The notes under the pieces: model-generated
Seen by the model: only the letters and a program-made list of their open reading frames with translations
What the model was told of the DNA's origin: nothing
The model's database searches: none
NCBI RefSeq assembly: GCF_041052385.1
Contig: NZ_CP163439.1
Coordinates: 310,001 to 374,000 of the forward strand
Length of the DNA stretch: 64,000 nt
DNA from: Streptomyces sp. R28
Lineage (GTDB): Bacteria > Actinomycetota > Actinomycetes > Streptomycetales > Streptomycetaceae
Direction: 5' to 3'
Made by a program: the position numbers and the translations under genes
Shown: in pieces, positions 43,070 to 52,383 of the stretch
How the letters are laid out: each line of letters starts with the position of its first letter
How positions within the stretch are numbered: position 1 is the stretch's first letter

Positions 43070-44299
43070 CTATTTGCGGGAGGCCAGCGCCCTGGCCTGC
43101 ACGGTGCGTGCGACCTTCGGCCCGAGCCGGCGTTTGAGGCGCCGCAACGCCTCCACCTGCCCGGCCGCCCTGTCGATCCGGTAGTACAGCTGGGGCGGCA
43201 CGTAGGGCAGCAGGGGCGAGTGGCGCTGACCGAGCAGGGCGAACATCTGCTGCGGGGGCAGGTGGATGTAGCGGGGCAGGTTCTCGTACCACTCGGCGCT
43301 GTAGCGGGCCGCGCTCTGGACGGGCAACAGGGCTTGCTTGCGCTCCTGTTCGTAGCGGGCGAAGGCCTGCGGGAGGGCGGCGTGCTCGTGCAGTGCGTCG
43401 GCGAGCGCGATGGCGTCCTCCAGGGCAAGGGTGGTGCCGGCGCCGACGGAGTAGTGGGTGGTGTGGGCGGCGTCGCCGATGAGGACCAGATTGTCGCGAT
43501 GCCAGGTGCGGTTGGTGAGGGTGCGGAAGGTCCGCCACTGGGCGCCGCCGTCGGCGCCGGAGCCGCCGACATGGGGGTGGCCGTCGACAAGGGGGTGGCC
43601 GTCGAGGACGCCGGCGAAGACCCTCTCCAGCAGGGCCACCGCGTCGGCCTCGTTCGCGGTGTCGAGGCCGAGGCCGGTCCAGGTCCGGGGGGCGCATTCG
43701 ATGACACAGGTGCTGCCTTCGGGGCTGAAGCCGTAGCCGTAGCACCAGATCCAGCCGTGGCCGGTCTCGACGAAGGCGAAGGTGAAGGCCTCGAAGACCT
43801 TGCTGGTGCCGAGCCAGATGTAGCGGTTGCGGCCACGCCTGGCCTGGGTACCGAAGTGGTCGGCGTACTGGGTGCGCAGGGTGCTCTGGATGCCGTCGCT
43901 CGCCACGACCAGGTCGGCGGCGGGCAGCTTCTCCGGGAAGATCTCGCGCTCGAACTCCAGCCGTACACCCAGCGAGCGGGCGTGTCCGGCGAGGATCTCC
44001 AGCAGCCGGTGGCGGCCGATGCCGTGCCCCGTGTCACCGGAGCAGCGGGCCGTCCGGCCCCGGACGTGGGCGACGCCCTCGTTCCAGCGGATCGAGCTCT
44101 CCTCGATGGCGCGAGCGGACGCGGGGTGGTGCTTGTGCAGCTTGTCGAGCAGTCCGTGCCAGTAGGTGACACCCCCGCCGTAGGTGCAGCCCTCCGGGTT
44201 GCGCTCGTAGACGGTGATGTCGTGGGACGGGTCCCGCAGCTTCAGCAGGATCGAGAGATACAGGCCGGCAGGCCCGGCTCCGACGCAGGCAACCTTCAC
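43070..44299 (-). CDS. FAD-dependent aromatic monooxygenase (PHBH fold)
   Basis: 409 residues from GTG 44299. GxGxxG motif VGAGPAGLYLSILLK with the acidic residue in ITVYERN. The DG motif region is LVVASDGIQSTLR, and the GD motif is NLVLIGDAAHTTHYSVGAGTTLALEDA. These three define class A flavoprotein hydroxylases. It resembles the indole/tryptophan or anthranilate-type branch (VioD-like) more than phenol hydroxylases, but this is inference. Proximity to the tyrosinase genes could reflect aromatic metabolism; it is divergent from them across 346 nt. Confidence 0.85.
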   Translation of the reverse strand: MKVACVGAGPAGLYLSILLKLRDPSHDITVYERNPEGCTYGGGVTYWHGLLDKLHKHHPASARAIEESSIRWNEGVAHVRGRTARCSGDTGHGIGRHRLLEILAGHARSLGVRLEFEREIFPEKLPAADLVVASDGIQSTLRTQYADHFGTQARRGRNRYIWLGTSKVFEAFTFAFVETGHGWIWCYGYGFSPEGSTCVIECAPRTWTGLGLDTANEADAVALLERVFAGVLDGHPLVDGHPHVGGSGADGGAQWRTFRTLTNRTWHRDNLVLIGDAAHTTHYSVGAGTTLALEDAIALADALHEHAALPQAFARYEQERKQALLPVQSAARYSAEWYENLPRYIHLPPQQMFALLGQRHSPLLPYVPPQLYYRIDRAAGQVEALRRLKRRLGPKVARTVQARALASRK

Positions 44300-44645
44300 A
44301 CATACCCCTAGTAATGGGTTAAAACGGTCATATCACTTCGCAGGGTAGCAAGGCGGAGCGGCTCGGCCGCGGCATTTCGAATCGCGCCAGTTTCGACCGG
44401 TGAGCCAGGCCACTGGCGGCACACCCGCCCGCGAAGGATCACCCGAAACGCGACTCCCAGGAGAAGGAATTCCCCCTTCCGACCCCCTGAGGCACTGCGC
44501 ACGGGAAGATCATCTTCGTTCAACTCTGCACGACATGTGCAGACTTGTCCGGATCGGAGCCAACCACTCCCGACCGATTTCTCCCGCTCTCGTCCGACCC
44601 GATAGGCATGCGGAGTCGTCAACCGAACGAACTCAGGAGGTCCGC
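44300..44645. other. 346-nt divergent intergenic region upstream of melC
   Basis: No convincing gene on either strand. An open frame continues upstream from melC1, but its residues do not fit the chaperone and the melC1 Shine-Dalgarno (AGGAGG, 44635-44640) is strong. Antisense frames of up to about 100 codons have poor codon use. The part nearest the monooxygenase (44305-44345) is AT-rich and may hold its promoter. A perfect inverted repeat at 44526-44542 is listed separately. Confidence 0.6.
44526..44542. promoter_or_regulatory. Inverted repeat CTGCAC-N5-GTGCAG upstream of melC1
   Basis: Perfect 6-bp arms around GACAT, 104 nt upstream of the melC1 start. The 17-bp symmetry resembles a dimeric regulator site and lies where a melC promoter would be expected. 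The regulator is not known from this window. Confidence 0.4.
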
Positions 44646-45032
44646 ATGCCGGAACTCAGCCGTCGTCGCGCGCTCACCGCCGCGGCCGCCCTCGCCACCG
44701 CGGCCGGCGTCCAGACGCTCACCACACCCGGCGCGTCCGCCGCCGGCGCGTCCGCCGCCGGGCACGACCACCACGCCCCGACGTCCTTCGACGAGGTCTA
44801 CAAGGGCCGCCGAATACAGGGCCGGCCGTCCTCGGAGGGCGGCCACCAGCATCACGGCGCCGGCTACGCCGTGTTCGTCGACGGAGTGGAGCTGCATGTG
44901 ATGAGCAACGCCGACGGCAGCTGGATCAGCGTCGTCAGCCACTACGACCCGGTGCCCACCCCGCGCGCCGCCGCCCGCGCCGCCGTGGACGAGCTGCAGG
45001 GCGCCGCACTGCTGCCCTTCCCCGCCAACTGA
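44646..45032 (+). CDS. melC1: Tyrosinase copper chaperone MelC1
   Basis: 128 residues from ATG 44646 with AGGAGG 5 nt upstream. The Tat signal is [14 protein letters not shown], ending near residue 30. The mature part has a His-rich metal-handling stretch (GHDHHAP, then [23 protein letters not shown]). MelC1 is the caddie protein that delivers copper to MelC2 and carries it through the Tat pathway, since MelC2 has no signal of its own. It is followed 35 nt later by melC2, as in the classic Streptomyces mel operon. Confidence 0.95.
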   Translation: MPELSRRRALTAAAALATAAGVQTLTTPGASAAGASAAGHDHHAPTSFDEVYKGRRIQGRPSSEGGHQHHGAGYAVFVDGVELHVMSNADGSWISVVSHYDPVPTPRAAARAAVDELQGAALLPFPAN

Positions 45033-45067
45033 CCTGCCCCACCGGCACTTTGGAGCACCCGCACCTC

Positions 45068-45892
45068 ATGACTGTCCGCAAGAACCAGGCCCTGCTGACC
45101 GCCGACGAGAAGCGGCGGTTCGTCGCCGCCCTGCTGGAGTTGAAGCGCAGCGGTCGCTACGACACGTTCGTCACGACGCACAACGGTTTCATCGTCGGCG
45201 ACACCGACAACGGGGAGCGTGTCGGCCACCGTTCACCATCCTTCCTTCCCTGGCACCGCAGATTCCTGCTCGAGTTCGAGCGCGCGTTGCAGGAGGTGGA
45301 CGCCTCGGTCGCGCTGCCGTACTGGGACTGGAGCACCGACCGCTCGATACGGTCCTCGCTGTGGGCGCCCGACTTCCTCGGCGGCACCGGGCGCAGCCGC
45401 GACGGACAGGTGATGGACGGGCCGTTCGCGGCGTCGACCGGCAACTGGCCGATCAATGTGCGTGTCGACGGCCGTACGTTTCTGCGCCGCTCGCTCGGCA
45501 CGGCCGTACGGGAGCTGCCGACCCGGGCCGAGGTGGAGTCCGTGCTCGCCATGCCGACGTACGACATGGCGCCCTGGAACAGCGGGTCGGACGGTTTCCG
45601 CAACCACCTCGAAGGCTGGCGCGGCGTCAATCTGCACAACCGGGTCCACGTCTGGGTCGGCGGGCAGATGGCGACCGGGATGTCGCCCAACGACCCGGTG
45701 TTCTGGCTGCACCACGCCTACATCGACAAGCTGTGGGCCGAGTGGCAGCGGCGGCACCCCGGCTCCGGCTATGTGCCCGCCGCCGGGACGCCGAACGTGG
45801 TCGACCTCAACGACACGATGAAGCCCTGGAACGATGTGCGTCCCGCCGACCTGCTGGACCACACCGTGCACTACACCTTCGACGCGGCCTGA
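45068..45892 (+). CDS. melC2: Tyrosinase MelC2
   Basis: 274 residues, the usual length, from ATG 45068 (MTVRKNQALLT, the classic MelC2 N-terminus). CuA histidines: H38 (TTHNGF), H54 (VGHRSP) and H63 (PWHRRF). CuB histidines lie in NLHNRVH and in WLHHAYID. It oxidises tyrosine and DOPA to quinones for melanin. It lacks a signal peptide and leaves the cell with MelC1. An upstream in-frame ATG at 45050 was rejected in favour of the family start. Confidence 0.96.
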   Translation: MTVRKNQALLTADEKRRFVAALLELKRSGRYDTFVTTHNGFIVGDTDNGERVGHRSPSFLPWHRRFLLEFERALQEVDASVALPYWDWSTDRSIRSSLWAPDFLGGTGRSRDGQVMDGPFAASTGNWPINVRVDGRTFLRRSLGTAVRELPTRAEVESVLAMPTYDMAPWNSGSDGFRNHLEGWRGVNLHNRVHVWVGGQMATGMSPNDPVFWLHHAYIDKLWAEWQRRHPGSGYVPAAGTPNVVDLNDTMKPWNDVRPADLLDHTVHYTFDAA

Positions 45893-45938
45893 GACGCCGT
45901 ACGGACCGCCCGTGCGGACCGCCCGTCCTGACCGGCCC

Positions 45939-46619
45939 TCAGGCCTCGGCGGTACGGCAGTCCGGGTGGCCCCAGCCCTGGGGGTTCTTGGCGATGGGCT
46001 CGCCCGCCGCGTAGCTGCGGCCGCAGATGCAGCGGCCGGGGAACTTGGCCTTGATGGTGTGGGAGGAAGTGCCGTTCTTCCGGGGCGCCGCGGCCTTGCG
46101 GCGCGGGGCCTTGGCCGACGGGGTGTCCGGGGAGGGCGGCGGCTCGGGTGAGCCGAGGCCGCTGCCCGCGGGCTCCTGCACGGTGGCCGCCTGGCTGGCG
46201 GCGCGGTCGGCGAAGTCGTTGAGCGGGTCGCCGTCGACCTGGTGGGCGGGGACGTAACGGAACTCGACGGTGCGGCCGTCGAGCAGTTCGTCGATGCGCA
46301 CGACCAGGTCCTGGTTGGCGACCGGCTTGCCGGCGGACGTCTTCCAGCCGTTGCGCTTCCAGCCCGGCAGCCAGGTGGTGACGGCCTTCATGGCGTACTG
46401 CGAGTCCATCCGGATCTCCAGCGGTACGCCGGGGTCGGTCGCCGTGAGCAGGCGTTCCAGTGCGGTGAGTTCCGCGACGTTGTTGGTGGCCCTGCCGAGC
46501 GGGCCCGCCTCCCAGCGAGTCGGGGTCTCCTTCTCGTCAGCGACGACCCAGGCCCAGCCCGCCGGCCCGGGGTTTCCCTTCGAAGCCCCGTCGCACGCGG
46601 CCACCAATCGTTCACGCAT
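45939..46619 (-). CDS. RNase H family protein with C-terminal zinc-binding tail
   Basis: 226 residues from ATG 46619. The RNase HI fold holds the catalytic carboxylates: Asp in VAACDGASKGNPGPAGW, Glu in NNVAELTAL, Asp in RMDSQYAM, and the final Asp in NDFADRAA. A Pro/Ser/Lys-rich linker leads to a C-terminal segment, CICGRSYAAGEPIAKNPQGWGHPDC, that looks like a four-ligand zinc ribbon. It cleaves RNA in RNA-DNA hybrids. The linker and ribbon tail are extra compared with E. coli RnhA. Tail to tail with melC2. Confidence 0.88.
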   Translation of the reverse strand: MRERLVAACDGASKGNPGPAGWAWVVADEKETPTRWEAGPLGRATNNVAELTALERLLTATDPGVPLEIRMDSQYAMKAVTTWLPGWKRNGWKTSAGKPVANQDLVVRIDELLDGRTVEFRYVPAHQVDGDPLNDFADRAASQAATVQEPAGSGLGSPEPPPSPDTPSAKAPRRKAAAPRKNGTSSHTIKAKFPGRCICGRSYAAGEPIAKNPQGWGHPDCRTAEA

Positions 46620-46661
46620 GCGTCGATCATGCCATGGGCCGGCGGGCCGTCCGGTCATGCC

Positions 46662-47462
46662 TCAGGGGACGTCCGTGACCTTCGGCATCTCACCCTCGGT
46701 CGTCGTGACGTCTATCACCGAGAAGTTGGCGCCCTGCGGGTCGCTGAGCGCCGCGAACCGGCCGAAGGGGCTGGACATCGGGCCGAAGCGCAGTACGGCG
46801 CCGAGCTTGGTGGCCTTCGCGACGGCCTCGTCGCAGTCGGCGACGGTGAAGTAGACGTTGATGTACGACGGCACCTCGGGCGGGAACTCGTCGGTCATCC
46901 GCATCCGGCCGAGGACCGTGCTCTCGCCGAGGTTGTACATGCGGAAGTCGATCGCGTCGTCCTCCATCTGCTGCTGGCTGTAGGAGAACACGGCGCTGAA
47001 GAACGAGTCCGCCCTCTCCGGCTCGCGGGTGAAGACCTCGGCCCAGCAGTACCCGCCGGGCTGGTCCGACGGTGCCTCGAAGCCCTCGTGGGTGCCCGCC
47101 TGCCAGAGGCCGAAGACGGCGTCGCTGGGCTCGTGTGCCAGGCACATGCTGCCGAACTCGCCGACTGCCATCGGCTCCATCAGGATCTCGCCGCCGTTCT
47201 CACGGATCCTGGCGGGAGTCGCGGCGACGTCCTCGCAGGCGAAGTACAGGCACCACTTCGACTGGACCTCCTGGCCCGGCATGGGCGGGACGACCGCAGC
47301 CGCGGCCTTGCCGTTCGCGTAGGCCTGGGTGTAGTTGCCGAACTCCGACGACGCCTCGCCGAAGGTCCAGCCGAGGACGTCACCGTAGAAGCTCTTGGCT
47401 CCCTCGACGTCGCTGAACATCGCGTCAGCCCAACAGGGGGTTCCTTCAGGTTGTACGGCCAT
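46662..47462 (-). CDS. VOC family protein with two glyoxalase-like modules
   Basis: 266 residues from ATG 47462, with a GTG one codon upstream as an alternative. Two VOC modules: the first opens GTPCWADAMFSDVEGAKSFYGDVLGW, the second opens YCWAEVFTREPERADSFFSAVFSY near residue 140 and closes ALSDPQGANFSVIDV. It is similar to Streptomyces hydroxylase-like VOC proteins of unknown substrate. Divergent from the alcohol dehydrogenase, with a near-palindrome between them. Confidence 0.88.
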   Translation of the reverse strand: MAVQPEGTPCWADAMFSDVEGAKSFYGDVLGWTFGEASSEFGNYTQAYANGKAAAAVVPPMPGQEVQSKWCLYFACEDVAATPARIRENGGEILMEPMAVGEFGSMCLAHEPSDAVFGLWQAGTHEGFEAPSDQPGGYCWAEVFTREPERADSFFSAVFSYSQQQMEDDAIDFRMYNLGESTVLGRMRMTDEFPPEVPSYINVYFTVADCDEAVAKATKLGAVLRFGPMSSPFGRFAALSDPQGANFSVIDVTTTEGEMPKVTDVP

Positions 47463-47485
47463 CACTGCGGCCCTCTTCCGGATCG

Positions 47486-47506
47486 GTGATTTATCCGGAT
47501 TATCAC
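47486..47506. promoter_or_regulatory. Imperfect palindrome between divergent VOC and alcohol dehydrogenase genes
   Basis: GTGAT (47486-47490) and ATCAC (47502-47506) flank the perfect palindrome ATCCGGAT, offset by one base. It starts 24 nt from the VOC start and is AT-rich relative to its surroundings. It is a possible operator for one or both genes. Confidence 0.4.
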
Positions 47507-47603
47507 GCTAACCACCCGAATGGCCGGGCGCGCGCCGAATGCAGCGTTCCGCTCCAGACTGGAAAGGGCCGGGACGGTGGCCGGTCGACGAACGGGACAC
47601 GGC

Positions 47604-48626
47604 ATGGCGGACGGGACGATGCGGGCGTGGTCGGTGGTGGCGCCGGGGCCGGTCGAGACGGGGGCGCTGCGGCTGGTGGACAAGCCGGTGCCGGTGCCGG
47701 GGGACGAGGAGCTGCTGGTCCGGGTGCACGCGTGCGGGGTGTGCCGCACGGATCTGCACGTCACCGAGGGAGACCTGCCGGTGCACCGGCCGGGTGTGAC
47801 GCCCGGGCACCAGGTCGTCGGCGTGGTGGCCGGGTGCGGGGCGGCGGCGCGTGGCTTCGAGGTCGGGGAGCGGGTGGGGGTGGCCTGGCTGCGGCGCACC
47901 GACGGCACCTGCGCCTACTGTGCGCGCGGCGCCGAGAACCTGTGCCCGGCCTCGCGGTACACGGGCTGGGACGCCGACGGCGGCTACGCACCGTACACGA
48001 CCGTACCGGCCGCGTACGCCTACCGGCTGCCGGGCGGCCTCGACGACGTGACGTGCGCGCCGCTGCTGTGCGCCGGGATCATCGGCCACCGCGCGCTGCG
48101 GCGCTCGGCACTGCCGCCGGGCGGACGGCTCGGACTGTACGGCTTCGGGGGCAGCGCCCATCTGTGCGCGCAGGTGGCGCTGGCCGAGGGCGCCACCGTG
48201 CACGTGCTGACGCGGGGCGCGGCCGCGCGGAGGCTGGCGCTCGACCTGGGGGCCGCCTCGGCGCGCGACGCGTACGAGATGCCGCCGGAGCCGCTGGACA
48301 GCGCGATCCTGTTCGCGCCGGTCGGCGACCTGGTGCCGTACGCGCTGCGGGCCCTCGACCGGGGCGGCACGCTGGCGATCGCCGGCATCCACCTCAGCGA
48401 CATCCCGGCGCTGCGCTACGAGAGCGAGCTCTTCTACGAGAAGCAGCTGCGCAGCGTCACCTCCAACACGCGCGAGGACGGCCGGGAGTTCCTGGCGCTC
48501 GCCGCCGAGCACGCCGTACACGCCACGACGCACCCCTATCCGCTGTCGCGGGCCGACCAGGCGCTCGGGGATCTCAAGGCCGGGCGGTTCGACGGGGCGG
48601 CGGTGCTGGTGAACGACCTGTCCTGA
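47604..48626 (+). CDS. Zinc-dependent alcohol dehydrogenase (MDR family)
   Basis: 340 residues from ATG 47604; ATG 47619 (MRAWSVV) is a close alternative. Catalytic zinc: Cys in [11 protein letters not shown], His in PGHQVVG. Structural zinc cysteines are in [13 protein letters not shown] (three seen plus a fourth nearby). The Rossmann motif [15 protein letters not shown] replaces the usual GxGxxG (reading GFGGSA), as in the bacterial 'zinc-binding alcohol dehydrogenase' branch (AdhP-like). It oxidises alcohols or reduces aldehydes with NAD(P). Monocistronic. Confidence 0.88.
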   Translation: MADGTMRAWSVVAPGPVETGALRLVDKPVPVPGDEELLVRVHACGVCRTDLHVTEGDLPVHRPGVTPGHQVVGVVAGCGAAARGFEVGERVGVAWLRRTDGTCAYCARGAENLCPASRYTGWDADGGYAPYTTVPAAYAYRLPGGLDDVTCAPLLCAGIIGHRALRRSALPPGGRLGLYGFGGSAHLCAQVALAEGATVHVLTRGAAARRLALDLGAASARDAYEMPPEPLDSAILFAPVGDLVPYALRALDRGGTLAIAGIHLSDIPALRYESELFYEKQLRSVTSNTREDGREFLALAAEHAVHATTHPYPLSRADQALGDLKAGRFDGAAVLVNDLS

Positions 48627-48815
48627 GCGCCCCGCCGCAGCGTGTGGGAGCACGGGAGGGGAGCGGGATCACTCACGGTGTGCCCACTGCCTCGTACGAC
48701 AGGTTTGTCACCTCCAGAGCCTGAAGCCGCCCCGTTCACGCCCTGACCCGGGCGTCTCTGCGGCTGTTGGCTGGTTCACGCGCATGGCCAGCCCGCTCAC
48801 CTCCCTGGAGAAAAT

Positions 48816-50258
48816 GTGTCCACACCGGACAGCGCCACCGGTCCCACCATCGACGAACCCGACCCCGAACCCCAGTCCGACGGTCAACTCACCAGCCTCA
48901 GCACCCAGGCGGCCCGGCAGCTCGCCACGACCACCAAGTCCGAACCCCAGATGCAGGCCATCAGCTCGCGCTGGCTGCTGCGGATGCTTCCCTGGGTGGA
49001 CGTGAAGGGCGGCACCTACCGGGTCAACCGGCGACTGCAGCTGCGCGTCGGCCGCGGCCGGGTGCAGTTCGAGCAGAACGGTGCCGACGACATCAAGGTC
49101 ATCCCCGAGACACTCACCGAACTGCCGGTCCTGCGCGGCTACTCCGACACCGGCGTCCTCAGGGAGGTCGCCACCCGCTTCCGGGTCCGGGAGGTGCGCG
49201 CCGGCCAGGTGCTCGTCGAGGCCGGGCAACCCGTCACGGAGGCCTACCTCGTCGTGCACGGACGGTTCACCCGCTTCACGGAAGGCAAGTACGGCGAGGA
49301 GGAGATCCTCGGGGTCGTCACCGACGGCGACCAGCTCGGCGACGAGGCCATCGGCCAGCCCGACCCGCTGTGGCTGAGCTCGGTGCGGGCGGAGACCGCC
49401 GGCGTGCTGCTCGTGCTCCCCTGGACGGTGGTCACGGAGTTCACCGACCGGGTGCCGTCCCTCGCGGCGCACCTGGAAGCCTTCGCCGAGCGGCAGAGGC
49501 TGCCGATGAACCGCAAGGGCGAGGCCGACGTCCCGGTGCAGGCCGGCCACATCGGCGAGCCGACCCTCAACGGCGGCTACGTGGACTACGACCTCGCCCC
49601 GCGCGAGTACGAGTTGTCCCTCACCCAGACCGTGCTGCGCGTCCACACCCGGGTCGCCGACCTCTACAACAACCCGATGAACCAGACCGAGCAGCAACTG
49701 AGGCTGACCATCGAGGAGATCCGCGAACGCCAGGAGTGGGAGCTGGTCAACAACCGGGAGTTCGGGCTGCTGCACAACGCCGACTACGGGCAGCGCATCA
49801 GCACCTTCACCGGTCCGCCGACCCCCGACGACATGGACGAGCTGCTGTCGATGCGCCGCAAGACCAAGCTGTTCATCGCGCATCCGAAGGCGATCGCGGC
49901 GTTCTTCCGGCAGTGCAACCGGCGCGGTCTGGTGCCCGGCACGGCGAGCGTCGAGGGCCACGAGATCCCCGCCTGGCGCGGTGTCCCGATCTTCCCCTGC
50001 AACAAGATCCCGGTCAGCCCGCAGCACACCAGCAGCATCATCGCGCTGCGCACCGGGGAGGGCGACCAGGGGGCCATCGGGCTGTACCAGACCGGGATCC
50101 CCGAGGAGCACCAGCCGGGTCTGAACGTGCGGTTCATGGGCATCGGCACCAACTCGATCATCCGCTACCTCGTCACCGCCTACTACTCACTGGCGATCCT
50201 CGTCCCCGACGCGGTCGGAGTCCTCGAGAACGCCCAGATCGGCCGGATCCCCGAGTGA
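48816..50258 (+). CDS. Family 2B encapsulin shell protein with cyclic-nucleotide-binding domain (2-MIB operon)
   Basis: 480 residues from GTG 48816 (GGAG 5 nt upstream). The N-terminus is disordered and acidic/Ser-rich. Residues about 45-100 and about 225-480 carry the HK97-type shell fold ([23 protein letters not shown] near the start; YHx[20 protein letters not shown] near the end). A Crp-like cNMP-binding module is inserted at about 101-220. Proteins of this type were long called 'Crp-like' or EshA-like and are now known as family 2B encapsulins, which encase 2-MIB synthase. The synthase gene starts 16 nt after its stop. cNMP-gated access is inference. Confidence 0.9.
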   Translation: MSTPDSATGPTIDEPDPEPQSDGQLTSLSTQAARQLATTTKSEPQMQAISSRWLLRMLPWVDVKGGTYRVNRRLQLRVGRGRVQFEQNGADDIKVIPETLTELPVLRGYSDTGVLREVATRFRVREVRAGQVLVEAGQPVTEAYLVVHGRFTRFTEGKYGEEEILGVVTDGDQLGDEAIGQPDPLWLSSVRAETAGVLLVLPWTVVTEFTDRVPSLAAHLEAFAERQRLPMNRKGEADVPVQAGHIGEPTLNGGYVDYDLAPREYELSLTQTVLRVHTRVADLYNNPMNQTEQQLRLTIEEIRERQEWELVNNREFGLLHNADYGQRISTFTGPPTPDDMDELLSMRRKTKLFIAHPKAIAAFFRQCNRRGLVPGTASVEGHEIPAWRGVPIFPCNKIPVSPQHTSSIIALRTGEGDQGAIGLYQTGIPEEHQPGLNVRFMGIGTNSIIRYLVTAYYSLAILVPDAVGVLENAQIGRIPE

Positions 50259-50274
50259 CCGCATGGAGCACCCG

Positions 50275-51336
50275 ATGAGCACGGCCCCGACCACCGCCAC
50301 CTCCCCGATGCCGCTGCCCGGTCCGCCCAACCTCGCGCGCACCGTGCGGACCCGGCGCGGCGGTGCGATCCCCGGCCTCAGATACCGGTCGGTCGCCCCC
50401 GCGGATCCCGAGAAGGTCGAGGAGATCGACCGCAGGCTGGAGGCCTGGGCCCGGCGCCTGGACCTGTTCCCGCAGGCCTGGTCGGGGGACTTCTCGGGGT
50501 TCCAGTTCGGCCGGGCGGTGGTGCTCCAGCACCCGGCCGCGGCCGACCTGGAGCGCCTGACGGCGGCCGGGAAGCTGCTGCTGGCCGAGAACATCGTCGA
50601 CAACTGCTACTGCGAGGAGGACGAGGACAAGGGCGGGTCGAGGAGCGGTCTCGGCGGGCGGCTGATCATGGCCCAGTCGGCGCTGGACCCGTACCACGGC
50701 ACACCGGAGCTGCAGGAGGAGTGGCTGCACGGCATACAGCGGGACGGCCCGCTGCGGTCGTACCACTGGGCCCTGAAGGACTACGCCGTCGTCGCCACGC
50801 CCAGCCAGACCGACCGGCTCGTGCACGATCTCGCCCGGCTGCACCTCGGCTACGTGGCCGAGGCGGCCTGGGGCGAGACCCGGTACACGCCCCAGGTGTG
50901 GGAGTACCTGGTGATGCGGCAGTTCAACAACTTCCGTCCCTGTCTGTCGATCGTCGACGCCATCGACGGCTACGAGCTGCCCGAGGCGGTCTACGCCCGC
51001 CCCGAGATCCAGCGCATCACCGCGCTCGCCGCCAACGCCACCACGATCGTCAACGACCTGTACTCCTTCACCAAGGAACTGGCCAGCGACCCGACACATC
51101 TCAACCTGCCGCAGGTCATCGCCGCGAACGAGCGATGCGGGCTCAAGGCCGCGTATCTGAAGGCCGTCGAGATCCACAACCGGATCATGGAGGCCTTCGA
51201 GGAGGAGTCGGCCCTGCTGTCCGCCACGTCACCCCTCGTGGAGCGCTACTCGCGAGGGCTGTCCGACTGGGTGGCCGGCAACCACGAGTGGCATGCCACC
51301 AACTCCCACCGCTACCACCTGCCCAACTACTGGTAG
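50275..51336 (+). CDS. 2-Methylisoborneol synthase (terpene cyclase)
   Basis: 353 residues from ATG 50275, for which GGAG lies 6 nt upstream inside the alternative leader; ATG 50263 would add four residues. Class I terpene synthase: the first metal motif reads DNCYCEED (109-116), where 2-MIB synthases usually have DDCYCED. The second is NDLYSFTKE (260-268), a perfect NDxxSxxKE. A short N-terminal tail (about 40 residues, Pro/Thr-rich) may be the encapsulin targeting segment. It cyclises 2-methyl-GPP to 2-methylisoborneol. It lies between the shell gene and the methyltransferase, with gaps of 16 and 11 nt. Confidence 0.93.
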   Translation: MSTAPTTATSPMPLPGPPNLARTVRTRRGGAIPGLRYRSVAPADPEKVEEIDRRLEAWARRLDLFPQAWSGDFSGFQFGRAVVLQHPAAADLERLTAAGKLLLAENIVDNCYCEEDEDKGGSRSGLGGRLIMAQSALDPYHGTPELQEEWLHGIQRDGPLRSYHWALKDYAVVATPSQTDRLVHDLARLHLGYVAEAAWGETRYTPQVWEYLVMRQFNNFRPCLSIVDAIDGYELPEAVYARPEIQRITALAANATTIVNDLYSFTKELASDPTHLNLPQVIAANERCGLKAAYLKAVEIHNRIMEAFEEESALLSATSPLVERYSRGLSDWVAGNHEWHATNSHRYHLPNYW

Positions 51337-51347
51337 AGCGCGACTGA

Positions 51348-52265
51348 ATGACAGAACGTCAGATACAACGGCACGAGGAGTCACCGTTGACCATCGCCCC
51401 CGAAGCCGGCACCAAGACCGTCCCGGTGCCCTCCCAGTCCACGTACCAGACCCGCGTCGCGGACTACTGGAACGCCGAGGAGAACCCGGTCAACCTCGAA
51501 CTCGGAAAGATCGACGATCTGTACCACCACCACTACGGCATCGGACACGCCGACCGCTCCGTGCTCGACGAGCCCGATCCCGGTCTGCGCAGCGAACGCA
51601 TCACCGCCGAACTGCACCGGCTGGAACACGCCCAGGCCGAACTGCTCGCCACCCACCTGGGCCCGCTGACGCCCACCGATCGTGTCTTCGACGCCGGCTG
51701 CGGACGCGGCGGCGGCAGCGTGGTGGCGCATCTGCGCTACGGCTGCCGGGCGGACGGCGTCACGCTCTCCGCCAAGCAGGCCCAGTTCGCGAACGAGCAG
51801 GCCCGCAAGCGGGGCATCGACGACCGGGTCAGCTACCACTGCCGCAACATGCTCGACACCGGGCTGCCGTCCGGGGAGTTCGCGGCGTCGTGGAACAACG
51901 AGTCCACGATGTACGTCGAGCTGGACCTGCTGTTCGCCGAGCACTCCCGGCTGCTGCGCCGCGGCGGCCGCTATGCGGTGATCACCGGCTGCTACAACGA
52001 CACCTACGGGCGCGCCTCCCGCGAGGTGTCGCTCATCAACGCCCACTACATCTGCGACATCCACCCACGCTCGGCGTACTTCCGGGCCATGGCCCGCAAC
52101 CGGCTGGTCCCGGTCCATGTGGAGGACCTCACCGAGGCGACCATCCCCTACTGGGAGCTGCGTCGCGAGGCCGAGCACCTGGTGACGGGCATCGAGGACA
52201 CGTTCCTGACCGCGTACAAGAACGGCAGTTTCCAGTATCTGCTGATCGCGGCGGACCGCGTCTGA
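51348..52265 (+). CDS. Geranyl diphosphate 2-C-methyltransferase
   Basis: 305 residues from ATG 51348. TTG 51387 (GAGGAG 8 nt upstream, giving MTIAPEAG) is a plausible later start. The SAM motif is FDAGCGRGGG (114-123), and the family N-terminus includes YWNAEENPVNLELGKIDDLYHHHYGIG, which contacts the substrate. It methylates GPP at C2 to make 2-methyl-GPP, the substrate of the upstream cyclase. It is the last gene of the operon and a perfect terminator follows 13 nt later. Confidence 0.95.
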   Translation: MTERQIQRHEESPLTIAPEAGTKTVPVPSQSTYQTRVADYWNAEENPVNLELGKIDDLYHHHYGIGHADRSVLDEPDPGLRSERITAELHRLEHAQAELLATHLGPLTPTDRVFDAGCGRGGGSVVAHLRYGCRADGVTLSAKQAQFANEQARKRGIDDRVSYHCRNMLDTGLPSGEFAASWNNESTMYVELDLLFAEHSRLLRRGGRYAVITGCYNDTYGRASREVSLINAHYICDIHPRSAYFRAMARNRLVPVHVEDLTEATIPYWELRREAEHLVTGIEDTFLTAYKNGSFQYLLIAADRV

Positions 52266-52278
52266 ACAACCGTCAGGA

Positions 52279-52313
52279 CCGCGTCGGCCACGGGCGTTCC
52301 GTGGCCGACGCGG
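52279..52313. terminator. Strong terminator of the 2-MIB operon
   Basis: A perfect 15-bp stem (52279-52293 with 52299-52313) with a 5-nt loop, then GTCTTCCCCC. It begins 13 nt after the methyltransferase stop and marks the operon end. Confidence 0.85.
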
Positions 52314-52383
52314 GTCTTCCCCCGTGGTCCCGGCTGTGCTTGCCTGGGGAGCCGTTTTCGGTGTCCGGGGCGGGAGTTGCCGT

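Noticed and set aside
44308..44622. A leftward frame of about 104 codons upstream of melC1
   Set aside because: No motif, poor codon use and no ribosome-binding site; it lies in a divergent promoter region.
49116..49473. A Crp-family DNA-binding regulator call for the encapsulin gene, based on its cNMP fold
   Set aside because: There is no helix-turn-helix; the rest of the protein is a shell fold and the neighbours are 2-MIB genes.
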